From Gammaproteobacteria bacterium (GTDB taxonomy: Bacteria; Pseudomonadota; Gammaproteobacteria; JAJDYQ01): DNA of 41,945 nucleotides. Positions 34,301-40,895 of the stretch are shown here, one piece after another. Location of the stretch: NCBI GenBank assembly GCA_022825085.1, contig JAJDYQ010000071.1, positions 1 through 41,945 of the forward strand, in the 5' to 3' direction. Under the pieces are notes generated by a model. That model worked only from the letters and a program-made list of their open reading frames with translations, did no database searches and had not been told where the DNA came from. How positions within the stretch are numbered: the first letter of the stretch is position 1; each line of letters begins with the position of its first letter. A program made the translations under genes and the position numbers.

Positions 34301-34472
34301 CGGCGATTACGTCTTCGAAAACGAGTGGCAGAGCTTCCGCACCAAAAAAGACCGTTCACTGGAATTGATCAGCGTCGCCCATGAATGCCCGCCGGGCCGG
34401 CGCAAGGTGGCGGTGAAGGTAGTCGATATCTTCGGCAATGATACGATGACCATCATGGAGGTATCGGTGTGA
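31383..34472 (+). CDS. mod: Type III restriction-modification methyltransferase (Mod) with inserted repeats and a DUF559 domain
   Basis: 1029 residues from ATG 31383 (open 33 codons further up, through the glnA terminator). Beta-class N6-adenine methyltransferase: LKLIYIDPPFDVGADF (DPPF at 147-150), the specificity region, then VADFFCGSGTTAAVAEKLG (about 435-453). The family's C-terminal part LAVELTDFSVFYSQDS to IFGNDTMTIMEVSV is present. Three in-frame insertions interrupt it: palindromic repeat blocks at 31876-32080 and 32896-33176 and a DUF559 domain at 33581-34007. All lie in loops between conserved motifs, so activity may survive. It overlaps the KilA-N gene by four bases; res follows. 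Being in one open frame after three insertions argues for selection or recent insertion. Confidence 0.88.
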   Translation: MAGNGKSGNGKSNSPAGRGSLKLTDNEKRDILRYLEADKPLPDKYRFLLFDEKREVELVWNGKSSEVCNIVLPFQTIEQVDEPRAEKPEQAALQSDLFTMDNRGRQLRGWTNKLIWGDNKLILSSLKNGPLREEIEKQGGLKLIYIDPPFDVGADFSMDIEVGGTPPVSPLVRGEKNSSLHDRKAQNNSPPDKEAQSNSPPDKGELEGVNNSPPDKETQNNPPPDKGESEGVRQTETFTKKPNILEEIAYRDTWGKGADSFIAMIYERLILMRDLLAEDGSIYVHCDWRVNSYIRLALDEVFGKDNHRNEIVWHYQSGGRQERLFSRKHDSIYLYTNSKNWIFNADAVGIPRGEKKRNNMKRGQDLDGRKYWSIKSAGKIYKYYDDEKVTPADVWTDISHIQQKDPQRVGYPTQKHEKILERIIKASSNEGDLVADFFCGSGTTAAVAEKLGRKWIATDLGKFAIHTTRKRLIGVQRQLKDEGRDYRAFEILNLGRYERQHFIGVTPQPPLSGGHNSFSSESGEHSDSSLESGRHNGSSLESKGQNSPALDKREQNNSLPEKGAQNNSLPDKEVQSNSLPDKEAQSNSPPDKGELEGVREKIARKQQEEKEAAFLELILRAYRAEKVEQFECFHGKRAGRLVAVGPVNLPVTRLFIEEVIRECRKKHITRVDILGFEFEMGLFPNALDDARSKGIDISPKYIPADVFDKRAVEKNQVVFHDVSFIEVKPHIYYPPDKGGKGGYIPYDSSLKEKARENRKNPTPAEKKLWFEVLQGQRLGDLKFTRQKPLDKYIVDFYCAELMLAIEIDGDSHAEQADYDETRTKKLNHLGITVLRYTNRDILNNLEGVHSDLAAWIAQREPPQSLTPLNPPLSGGKSKGLPTLAVELTDFSVFYSQDSGAEASLKKKGSRIVVEHGQIVKVSANKDGVITRDLLTRQWTDWIDYWSVDFDFESKREIIRVQDPETGETRQQWTGDYVFENEWQSFRTKKDRSLELISVAHECPPGRRKVAVKVVDIFGNDTMTIMEVSV
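31876..32080 (+). repeat. Palindromic repeat block 1 inside mod
   Basis: Block of short palindromes of the type CCCCCTGACAAGGGGG, separated by AAAATAATTC-like spacers, giving decapeptide-like units (AQNNSPPDKE, AQSNSPPDKG, TQNNPPPDKG). It is bounded on the left by CCCCCC..TTGTCAGGGGGG and on the right by CCCCCTGATAAGGGGG with AGAGGGGGTTAG. It sits directly after the DPPF motif region and keeps the frame. Confidence 0.85.
32896..33176 (+). repeat. Palindromic repeat block 2 inside mod
   Basis: 281 bases of about 30-base tandem units, more diverged at the left (SSESGEHSD, SSLESGRHNG) and nearly identical at the right (AQNNSLPDKE, VQSNSLPDKE, AQSNSPPDKG). The left edge is TAACCCCCC..TTATCAGGGGGG and the right edge CCCCCTGACAAGGGGG followed by AGAGGGGGTT, as in block 1. 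It follows the AdoMet-binding half of mod. Confidence 0.85.
33581..34007 (+). mobile_element. Repeat-bounded DUF559 endonuclease domain inserted in mod
   Basis: A 427-base unit. The left end (33581-33610) begins CCCCCCTGACAAGGGGGG and ends AAGGGGGGTTA; the right end (33976-34007) is the same sequence inverted, with an ATT/C spacer difference. Between them, in frame, lies a full DUF559 (Vsr-like PD-(D/E)xK) domain: SSLKEKARENRKNPTPAEKK, FTRQKPLDKYIVDFYC, LAIEIDGDSH, and VLRYTNRDILNNLEGV. Outside the unit, mod homology resumes at once (KPHIYY before, LAVELTDF after). It looks like a small mobile unit; DUF559 proteins are otherwise usually separate genes. Confidence 0.75.
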
Positions 34473-35295
34473 GCCGGAAGAATCGTGAAATTGATGTATT
34501 GGCGACCCCGGTCAAAATTGCCCGCATCGAGGAGGAGGATTTTATCTCTTTGACCGATATTGCACGGCACAGGGATACGGAACGAGGTGACTACATTATT
34601 CAGAACTGGATGCGTAACCGGAATACCATCGAATTTCTGGGTATTTGGGAACATCTGAATAATCCCGATTTTAATTCCATCGAATTCGATGGAATTAAAA
34701 ATCAAGCCGGCCTTAACAGTTTTTCGCTAACCCCCAGGCGCTGGTGTGCCCAGACTGGTGCAGTGGGTATCGTAGCCAGAACAGGCCGCTATGGAGGCAC
34801 CTTCGCCCACAGGGATATCGCCTTCGAGTTCGCCGCCTGGGTTTCAGTCAAGTTCAAACTGTATCTGATTAAGGAGTTCCAGCGCCTCAAGGAGACCGAG
34901 CAGCAACAACTGGGCTGGGATATCCGCCGCAATCTGGTGCGCATTAATTACCGCATCCATACCGATGCCATCCAGGAAAACCTGATCCCTGATGAGTTGA
35001 CGCCACAACAGATTGGTTTCGTCTATGCTTCCGAAGCGGATGTACTGAATATGGCGCTATTCGGCAAAACCGCGAAGCAGTGGCGTGAGGCCAATCCGGG
35101 GGAAAAGGCAATATCCGTGACTTCGCCAATGGTGCGCAACTGGTATGTCTGGCGAACATGGAAAGTCTGAACGCACACTTTATCAACGAAGGTCTTGCTC
35201 AGTCCGAACGTCTGACCCGGCTTAACCGGATCGCGATCCAGCAAATGCGTGTGCTGGCAGAAGACCAGAGCATCCAGAGTCTGGAGGAGAAGTAA
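34469..35295 (+). pseudogene. KilA-N domain protein with one-base frameshift
   Basis: The first frame (34469-35170, 233 codons) begins as a KilA-N DNA-binding protein: DFISLTDIARHRD, DYIIQNWMRNRNTIEFLGIWE, FSLTPRRWCAQTGAVGIVARTGRYGGTFAHRDIAFEFAAWVS. Near 35096-35106 (GGGGGAAAAGG) family-like reading jumps to the next frame: GNIRDFANGAQLVCLANMESLNAHFINEGL and on to EEK, with TAA at 35293-35295 overlapping the res ATG. One missing base in the homopolymers explains this. A sequencing error, a real mutation or slippage expression are all possible. Such KilA-N genes recur between mod and res of type III systems, role unknown. Confidence 0.85.
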
Positions 35296-37976
35296 TGGCA
35301 TTACACAAAGACTTCCCCGATTCCCCTTATACCATCCTCGACCCGGACATTCGCTGGTTCCCGGCGGACGAAACACTGAGGGAGACCAGTGCCAACCAAC
35401 TGATGCCACCACTGGTGGATCAACTGCGCCGCAAGGTGAAAGCGTTTCGCGATGGTGGCTATGCGGACGCAACCGATACCAGTCAGAGCCTGCTGAACTG
35501 GTGGTTCAAGAAACCACACCTGTTACCACAGGCCGATGACGATATGGCGACATTCCAGTATTTCTTTGCCCAGCGGGAGGCGCTGGAGACCATCGTCTAT
35601 CTGTATGACGCAGTGGGAGTCAGAGACAAGTTCGATCTGATGCGCTTCGACAGCATTGGGGCCGTTTCCGCACAGATGTTCGACGAGAGCTGGCGGCGCT
35701 GTGTGGTGAAGATGGCCACCGGCAGCGGCAAGACCAAGGTGATCAGTCTGGCGCTGGCCTGGAGTTATTTTCATAAGCTGTATGAACCGAACTCGGATCT
35801 GGCGCGTAACTTTCTGGTAATCACGCCCAATATCATCGTACTGGACCGCATCTATAAGGACTTTAAGGGGCTGCGCATTTTCTTTGAAGACCCCGTCATC
35901 CCGGACAATGGTTTCGATGGCCACAACTGGCGCGATGACTTTCAGTTGACCCTGCACCTTCAGGATGAGGTACGGGTGACGCGACCCACCGGCAATATCT
36001 TTCTGACCAACATCCACCGCGTTTATTCCGGCAACGACATTCCACCTTCGCCGGATGATGACAACAGCATGGATTATTTTCTCGGCAAGCGACCAACCGG
36101 AGCAACGACCGACTCCAAACTGGACCTGGGCGACATCGTGCGCGACATTGATGAGCTAACGGTGTTGAATGATGAGGCGCATCATATCCATGACGCAAAG
36201 CTGGCCTGGTTCAAATCCATTGAGGACATCCATAACCGGCTGCTGCAGAAAGATAATGCGCTGAGTCTCCAGATTGATGTAACGGCAACTCCCAAACACA
36301 ACAACGGTGCAATTTTTGTGCAGACCATCTCCGATTATCCACTGGTAGAGGCCATTTCGCAGAATATAGTGAAGCATCCGGTATTACCTGACGCGGCCAG
36401 CCGGGACAAACTCAAAGAACGGCAAAGTGCCCGCTATACGGAGCGGTACGCAGACTATCTTAATCTGGGCGTAATTGAGTGGCGCAAGGCGTATGCCGAA
36501 CATGAAAAGGCAGGTAAAAAGGCCATCCTGTTTGTGATGACCGACGACACCAGAAACTGCGATGATGTGGCAGAGTATCTGGAACAGCATTACCCTGATT
36601 TGAAAGATGCCGTGCTGGTGATCCACACTCAAAAGAACGGCGAGATTTCCGAGGCACAATCCGGCAGGGCCAGAGAAGAGCTGGAAGCATTGCGCAAGGA
36701 TGCCAACAGGATCGACTCCATGGAAAGCCCCTACAAGGCTATCGTATCGGTGTTGGTGCTCAAGGAAGGCTGGGATGTGCGCAATGTAACCACCATTGTT
36801 GGACTACGGGCTTATTCCGCCAAAAGCAACATCCTGCCGGAACAAACCCTGGGGCGTGGCCTGCGCAGGATGTATCCCGGAGAAGTTGAAGAGTATGTCA
36901 GTGTGGTGGGAACAGATGCCTTTATGGACTTTGTCGAATCCATACAGGCCGAGGGCGTTGAACTGGAGCGCAAAGCCATGGGCGAAGGCACCAAACCCAG
37001 GACGCCACTGATCGTGGAAGTCGATAAGGATAATGAAAAGAAGGATGTTGAGGCGCTGGATATTGAAATTCCCATGCTGACCCCTCGCACTTATCGGGAA
37101 TACAAGAATCTCGCCAACCTGCAGACTAGCATGATGACCTTCAAGACGGTGGGCTATCAACAGTTCACTGAAGAAGAGCAACGCGAGATTGTGTTCAAGG
37201 ACATTACGACCGACGAGGTGACACACACCACGATACTCGACAGTGCCGGCATCGCCGATTACCGCAGTGTGATCGGCTACTTCGCCCGCATCGTCATGCA
37301 GGAGCTGCGACTGGTCAGCGGCTATGATATTTTGTATGGCAAGGTGAAAAGCTTTGTTCAGGATCACCTGTTCGGTCAGTCTGTTGAAATGGAATTACCG
37401 AATACTCTGCGTAATCTTTCCGAACCGGCAGCGATCAAAACAGTGGTCGAAACCTTCAAGAAAGCGATTAACGATCTGACCATTCACGACAAGGGCGATG
37501 CGGAGATTCGGGATACGATCAAGCTGAGGCAGACACGACCATTTGTTGTCAAGGATCAGGGCTATCTGATACCGAAAAAAAGCGTGTTCAATCGCGTGAT
37601 CGGTGACAGTCATTTCGAACTGCAATTCGCCGGCTTTCTGGAAGATTGTAATGATGTGGTGTCCTATGCCAAAAATTACCTTGCCGTACATTTCAAGCTG
37701 GACTATGTGAATGCCGATGGCGATATTTCCAACTATTATCCAGACTTTCTGATTAAATTGACAGATGGCCGTATAATTGTTGCAGAAACCAAGGGACTGG
37801 AAGATTTGGATGTTCCCTACAAGATACAACGCCTGCACCAATGGTGTAAAGATGTGAATACCCTGCAACCGGACATTGGATACGATTTTGTCTATGTAGA
37901 TGAAGAAGGATTCGAGAAATATCAACCAAAATCATTTTCGGCACTGCTTTCTGCCTTTCGTAAGCATAAGGATTGA
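35295..37976 (+). CDS. res: Type III restriction enzyme Res subunit (helicase-nuclease)
   Basis: 893 residues. SF2 helicase motifs: VKMATGSGKTKV (Walker A, residues about 138-149), LVITPNIIVLDR, NDEAHHIHD (DEAH at 293-296), DVTATPKHNNG (III), ILFVMTDDTR (IV), ILPEQTLGRGLRRM (VI). Near the C-terminus NYYPDFLIKLTDGRIIVAETKG (about 814-835) is the PD-(D/E)xK nuclease site. With Mod it forms an ATP-dependent complex cutting unmethylated DNA that has two inverted sites. The start codon overlaps the TAA of the restored KilA-N frame (TAATG), confirming that the KilA-N gene should end there. Confidence 0.93.
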   Translation: MALHKDFPDSPYTILDPDIRWFPADETLRETSANQLMPPLVDQLRRKVKAFRDGGYADATDTSQSLLNWWFKKPHLLPQADDDMATFQYFFAQREALETIVYLYDAVGVRDKFDLMRFDSIGAVSAQMFDESWRRCVVKMATGSGKTKVISLALAWSYFHKLYEPNSDLARNFLVITPNIIVLDRIYKDFKGLRIFFEDPVIPDNGFDGHNWRDDFQLTLHLQDEVRVTRPTGNIFLTNIHRVYSGNDIPPSPDDDNSMDYFLGKRPTGATTDSKLDLGDIVRDIDELTVLNDEAHHIHDAKLAWFKSIEDIHNRLLQKDNALSLQIDVTATPKHNNGAIFVQTISDYPLVEAISQNIVKHPVLPDAASRDKLKERQSARYTERYADYLNLGVIEWRKAYAEHEKAGKKAILFVMTDDTRNCDDVAEYLEQHYPDLKDAVLVIHTQKNGEISEAQSGRAREELEALRKDANRIDSMESPYKAIVSVLVLKEGWDVRNVTTIVGLRAYSAKSNILPEQTLGRGLRRMYPGEVEEYVSVVGTDAFMDFVESIQAEGVELERKAMGEGTKPRTPLIVEVDKDNEKKDVEALDIEIPMLTPRTYREYKNLANLQTSMMTFKTVGYQQFTEEEQREIVFKDITTDEVTHTTILDSAGIADYRSVIGYFARIVMQELRLVSGYDILYGKVKSFVQDHLFGQSVEMELPNTLRNLSEPAAIKTVVETFKKAINDLTIHDKGDAEIRDTIKLRQTRPFVVKDQGYLIPKKSVFNRVIGDSHFELQFAGFLEDCNDVVSYAKNYLAVHFKLDYVNADGDISNYYPDFLIKLTDGRIIVAETKGLEDLDVPYKIQRLHQWCKDVNTLQPDIGYDFVYVDEEGFEKYQPKSFSALLSAFRKHKD

Positions 37977-38271
37977 TAGGCGATCAGGTAGCGACAGAAT
38001 CTGGACTCTGGCAAATACAGCAGTATGATTACCGAAAAGCTGAAGCGCAAGAAGCACTCCAGCAGTCTGTGAGATAAATTACCAGCACTTTTAAATCAGG
38101 CTCAAAAAGGGAGATTTTAGGCAACATAAAATTTTTTAATAAAATAAAAAGAATCATTATATTTTAATGTTGAAATAACTTTGGCACAAAGTTATGCCAA
38201 CCATCCACATTTCGTGATAGGGTAGGAGGTCTATTAATAGTCATGCATATAAATTAAGGGAGATAAGGATA
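37977..38271. other. Intergenic stretch after res
   Basis: 295 bases. The first 100 bases contain an open frame without a proper start, ending at TAA 38074-38076 (ESGLWQIQQYDYRKAEAQEALQQ), which looks protein-like and may be a gene remnant. The rest is very AT-rich and ends with AAGGGAGATAAGG, the ribosome-binding site of the lipoprotein gene. Confidence 0.35.
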
Positions 38272-38586
38272 ATGAAGCTTGGAGCTATAGCTGCATTGGC
38301 ACTGTCCATAATTGTTCAAGGCTGCACTACGACAAAAATTGTTCCGGCAGGCAAGGATACCTTCATAATAGTTGGAAGTGGTTTTTCTGGGTCAATGATA
38401 AAAACACAACTGTATGTTGAGGCTACGGCTCATTGCTCATCGGTAGGTAAAGAACTCCAACCGACCAATGAGTCGGTATCAGCGGATGCTGCTGAGTTGC
38501 GCTTCAGGTGCCTAGACGCGAATGACCCGGAATATCATAGGCCAGTTATGGAGTCAGTACCTGATATCAAGATTGAGTCGAAGTAA
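38272..38586 (+). CDS. Small lipoprotein of unknown function
   Basis: 104 residues with a lipoprotein signal: MKLGAIAALALSIIVQGC, lipobox Cys at 18. The mature chain (TTTKIVPAGKDTFIIVGSG..) contains two further cysteines (HCSS, RCLD) that could pair. GGGAGATAAGG precedes the ATG. No family name is certain; short envelope lipoproteins of this shape are common in gammaproteobacteria and on mobile elements. Confidence 0.75.
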   Translation: MKLGAIAALALSIIVQGCTTTKIVPAGKDTFIIVGSGFSGSMIKTQLYVEATAHCSSVGKELQPTNESVSADAAELRFRCLDANDPEYHRPVMESVPDIKIESK

Positions 38587-38722
38587 AATGCATAGCCAGC
38601 CTGATCATGCAAATACCCGTACCAGGTGCCGGTTTTAAAGGCTGCCATGCAATAAGCACAGGCAGCACTCATTCACGCAAAGTAAACCTGTAAAATAGAA
38701 ATAAATTACATTAGGATCGTAT

Positions 38723-39820
38723 ATGCGTTTAATTAATTTAGATGTTGACCGAATTATAATTCATCAGGTATTTCGTAGAGACTCTGATGGCAATAAAGTA
38801 ACACCTACTCGAAACCATGAGCTCACGAATTTTGATCAGAGTGCGATGCAGGCGTTTAAATCACGGGTTAAAGATGCAATAGGGGAAGGATCGAGAGCAG
38901 TTCAAATGGAGGTGGTAAACCAGGGGCCAAACGATTTACCAACTCTCATAAGCCAGATCATAGATAAAAACGATGAGGACTTTATCGTATCTTCTTATGA
39001 TATAGCAGAAAAATTAGCTAATGCACAACAAACAAAAAGGATTCCAGGTGGGATAATTGTCCTTTTTTCAGGAACACAAGGAAGCCATTCAAAGAAATTC
39101 CTCGGAATTATTAAAGCAGAAGTACATAGCGGATATGAAAAAATAACCAATAAAAAAACAAATAAAATTTCGTTAAAGTTCGTTGAGGAGCTTTTACTAA
39201 CCCCTGCCACTAAATTGTATAAAACCGCCGGATTTTTTGAGAAAACTGATTATGATGGCACAAGTGATGATTTGAATAATAAATGGGTGGTCATGGTTTC
39301 CGACTACCAAATTAGTAAGGCAGAAGGAAAAGCTGCTGCTCAATATTTCTACTCAGACTTTCTAGGTTGTGGCTACCCTGAAACAAGCGCTAGAACTACA
39401 AAGCTATTTTATGAGTCTGCACACCAGTTCATATCCGATATGGATGTTCCAGAGGAAAAGAAGAGCGATCTTTTTAGCGCTCTAACTACGTATCTAAAGG
39501 TCGATACATCTTCCACAATTAGCTCATCAGACTTTGCTGAGAAATATCTAGATGATATCGATGTACAGGATACCTTTATGGAGCATATGAAAGATTCTGG
39601 CTTGCCAGACAATACTTTTACTAAAGACATAGAGCACATAGAAAAACAACTGCAACTCAGAAAAATTAACTTTCGCAGCAAAGTGAAAATAACGGCTCCG
39701 TCTGACATATTCGATAATCTTGTTTCGATTGAATCAATAGACGGCGACCTTGATGAATCGGGAGTGCCCGCTGAATGGACAAAGGTGATAATCAAGGACA
39801 GGATTATTAATCAAAAATGA
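38723..39820 (+). CDS. 37-kDa nucleoid-associated protein family (NdpA/YejK-like)
   Basis: 365 residues, starting MRLINLDVDRIIIHQVFRRD, as in the NdpA/YejK family (opening with a strand that reads I..hiiHqV). Further family-like parts are ANAQQTKRIPGGIIVLFSGTQ, FLGIIKAEVHSGYEK, TPATKLYKTAGFFE, AAAQYFYSDFLGCGYPETSARTTKLFYESAHQFI. YejK binds the nucleoid in E. coli; its exact role is unclear. Here it is AT-rich, lies in an accessory block and overlaps the RelA/SpoT-domain gene by four bases (ATGA), so the two act as one unit. Acting as a regulator or antidote of that enzyme is a hypothesis. Confidence 0.8.
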   Translation: MRLINLDVDRIIIHQVFRRDSDGNKVTPTRNHELTNFDQSAMQAFKSRVKDAIGEGSRAVQMEVVNQGPNDLPTLISQIIDKNDEDFIVSSYDIAEKLANAQQTKRIPGGIIVLFSGTQGSHSKKFLGIIKAEVHSGYEKITNKKTNKISLKFVEELLLTPATKLYKTAGFFEKTDYDGTSDDLNNKWVVMVSDYQISKAEGKAAAQYFYSDFLGCGYPETSARTTKLFYESAHQFISDMDVPEEKKSDLFSALTTYLKVDTSSTISSSDFAEKYLDDIDVQDTFMEHMKDSGLPDNTFTKDIEHIEKQLQLRKINFRSKVKITAPSDIFDNLVSIESIDGDLDESGVPAEWTKVIIKDRIINQK

Positions 39821-40797
39821 ACGAAAGAGAATTTATAGAAAAATGGGAATCTGATAAACCTGCTTATGAAAAATGGGGCAATTATGTCGTTGAGTCGATA
39901 TGCTGCGAGCTAAAAAAAACAGGGAAAAATCTTGATACATTCTTGAAGATACCTGTATCAATCCGCTTGAAAGATGACACTTCATTACTAGATAAAGCAT
40001 TTTATCGTCGAAAAGGTTCGGTTTCTTATAATGCAATAGAAGACAAAGTTGGAGCTAGATTTGTAGTACTGTTATTGGAAGATATAGATGCAATACGCGA
40101 AGTTATAAAAAAGCATGATGCATGGGTATTTGATGAGTGCAAACATTTTGCCGATGAGAAAGAGAAAGAACCTCTCTTGTTTACTTATCAGTCAGTCCAC
40201 TATATATTAAAGCCTAAAAATTCAACCGCGGAAAGCATTGGCATCCCTATCCATATACCCTGCGAGCTTCAAATTAGAACACTTTTACAACATGCACATG
40301 CGGAACTAACTCACGATGCAATTTATAAGGCAAAAAGAACTGTCAAGCCTAAAGTACATCGAAATGTCGCTAAAAGCATGGCACTTATTGAGACAACGGA
40401 TGAGTACTTTGCTTGGGTCACAAAGGAATTAAACTGCGGCCCCCTCCAAGAGCATGGTGTTGTCGAAAAACTGGATGACCTTTATTTCAATCTCACTGGT
40501 CTAAAGTCATGCCCTCAAAAATCATCCATAGTTATCTGGGATGAGTATGAACAGTTTATTAATGAAAAACTTTTTGATGAAATTAAAAACCTGTTGACTC
40601 AATCCTCATACAGCCATTTGTCAGATTCAATCAAGAAGAAATACCGTGAAAATATTTTTTACCAACAAAGCATAGCCTTGTTTATTTACTGGATGCTCGA
40701 AAAGAAAAAACAAAGGCTTCTCAATAATTGGCCATTTGAACGTGAATTACTTGGACCCTTAGCTGATGACCTGGGGGTGAGTATTGGTGGCGAATAA
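39817..40797 (+). CDS. RelA/SpoT-domain nucleotide pyrophosphokinase-like protein
   Basis: 326 residues. A RelA/SpoT synthetase domain covers about residues 40-190: SIRLKDDTSLLDKAFYRRK, DKVGARFVVLLLEDI (D..G.R, metal site), TYQSVHYILKP (G-loop-like Tyr/His), and CELQIRTLLQHAHAELTHDAIYK (catalytic Glu in ELQIRT). No HD hydrolase, TGS or ACT domain, so it is a stand-alone synthetase type. The C-terminal 130 residues are helical and unrecognised. It may make (p)ppGpp or modify tRNA/nucleotides like toxic small alarmone synthetases. Gene overlap with the NdpA-like gene, and the attC-like site starting right after its stop, suggest one mobile cassette. Confidence 0.85.
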   Translation: MNEREFIEKWESDKPAYEKWGNYVVESICCELKKTGKNLDTFLKIPVSIRLKDDTSLLDKAFYRRKGSVSYNAIEDKVGARFVVLLLEDIDAIREVIKKHDAWVFDECKHFADEKEKEPLLFTYQSVHYILKPKNSTAESIGIPIHIPCELQIRTLLQHAHAELTHDAIYKAKRTVKPKVHRNVAKSMALIETTDEYFAWVTKELNCGPLQEHGVVEKLDDLYFNLTGLKSCPQKSSIVIWDEYEQFINEKLFDEIKNLLTQSSYSHLSDSIKKKYRENIFYQQSIALFIYWMLEKKKQRLLNNWPFERELLGPLADDLGVSIGGE

Positions 40798-40798
40798 T

Positions 40799-40884
40799 GC
40801 ATAACAATCCTATTCAAACGGACAAAATAGAGGCGCAGAGCGAAGCAGCACAGCTCTATTTTCCAGTGATGCGGGGCGTTAAAT
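40799..40884 (+). other. attC-like integron recombination site
   Basis: Begins GCATAACAATCCTATTCAAACG, closely like the left end of integron attC sites (R''..AACAAT..TTCAA..GAC), and ends GCGGGGCGTTAAAT with R' core GTTAAAT (GTTRRRY) at 40878-40884. The middle pairs as GGACAAAATAGAG with CTCTATTTTCC, leaving unpaired C/A bases on one arm, a feature of folded attC sites. Total 86 bases. It directly follows the RelA/SpoT-domain gene, in the orientation expected of a cassette tail. Confidence 0.6.
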
Positions 40885-40895
40885 CATGTAAGGGT

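Noticed and set aside
40801..40895. Simple terminator for the RelA/SpoT-domain gene
   Set aside because: The palindrome is long, imperfect and without a T-run, and both ends carry attC core sequences, which a terminator would not explain.
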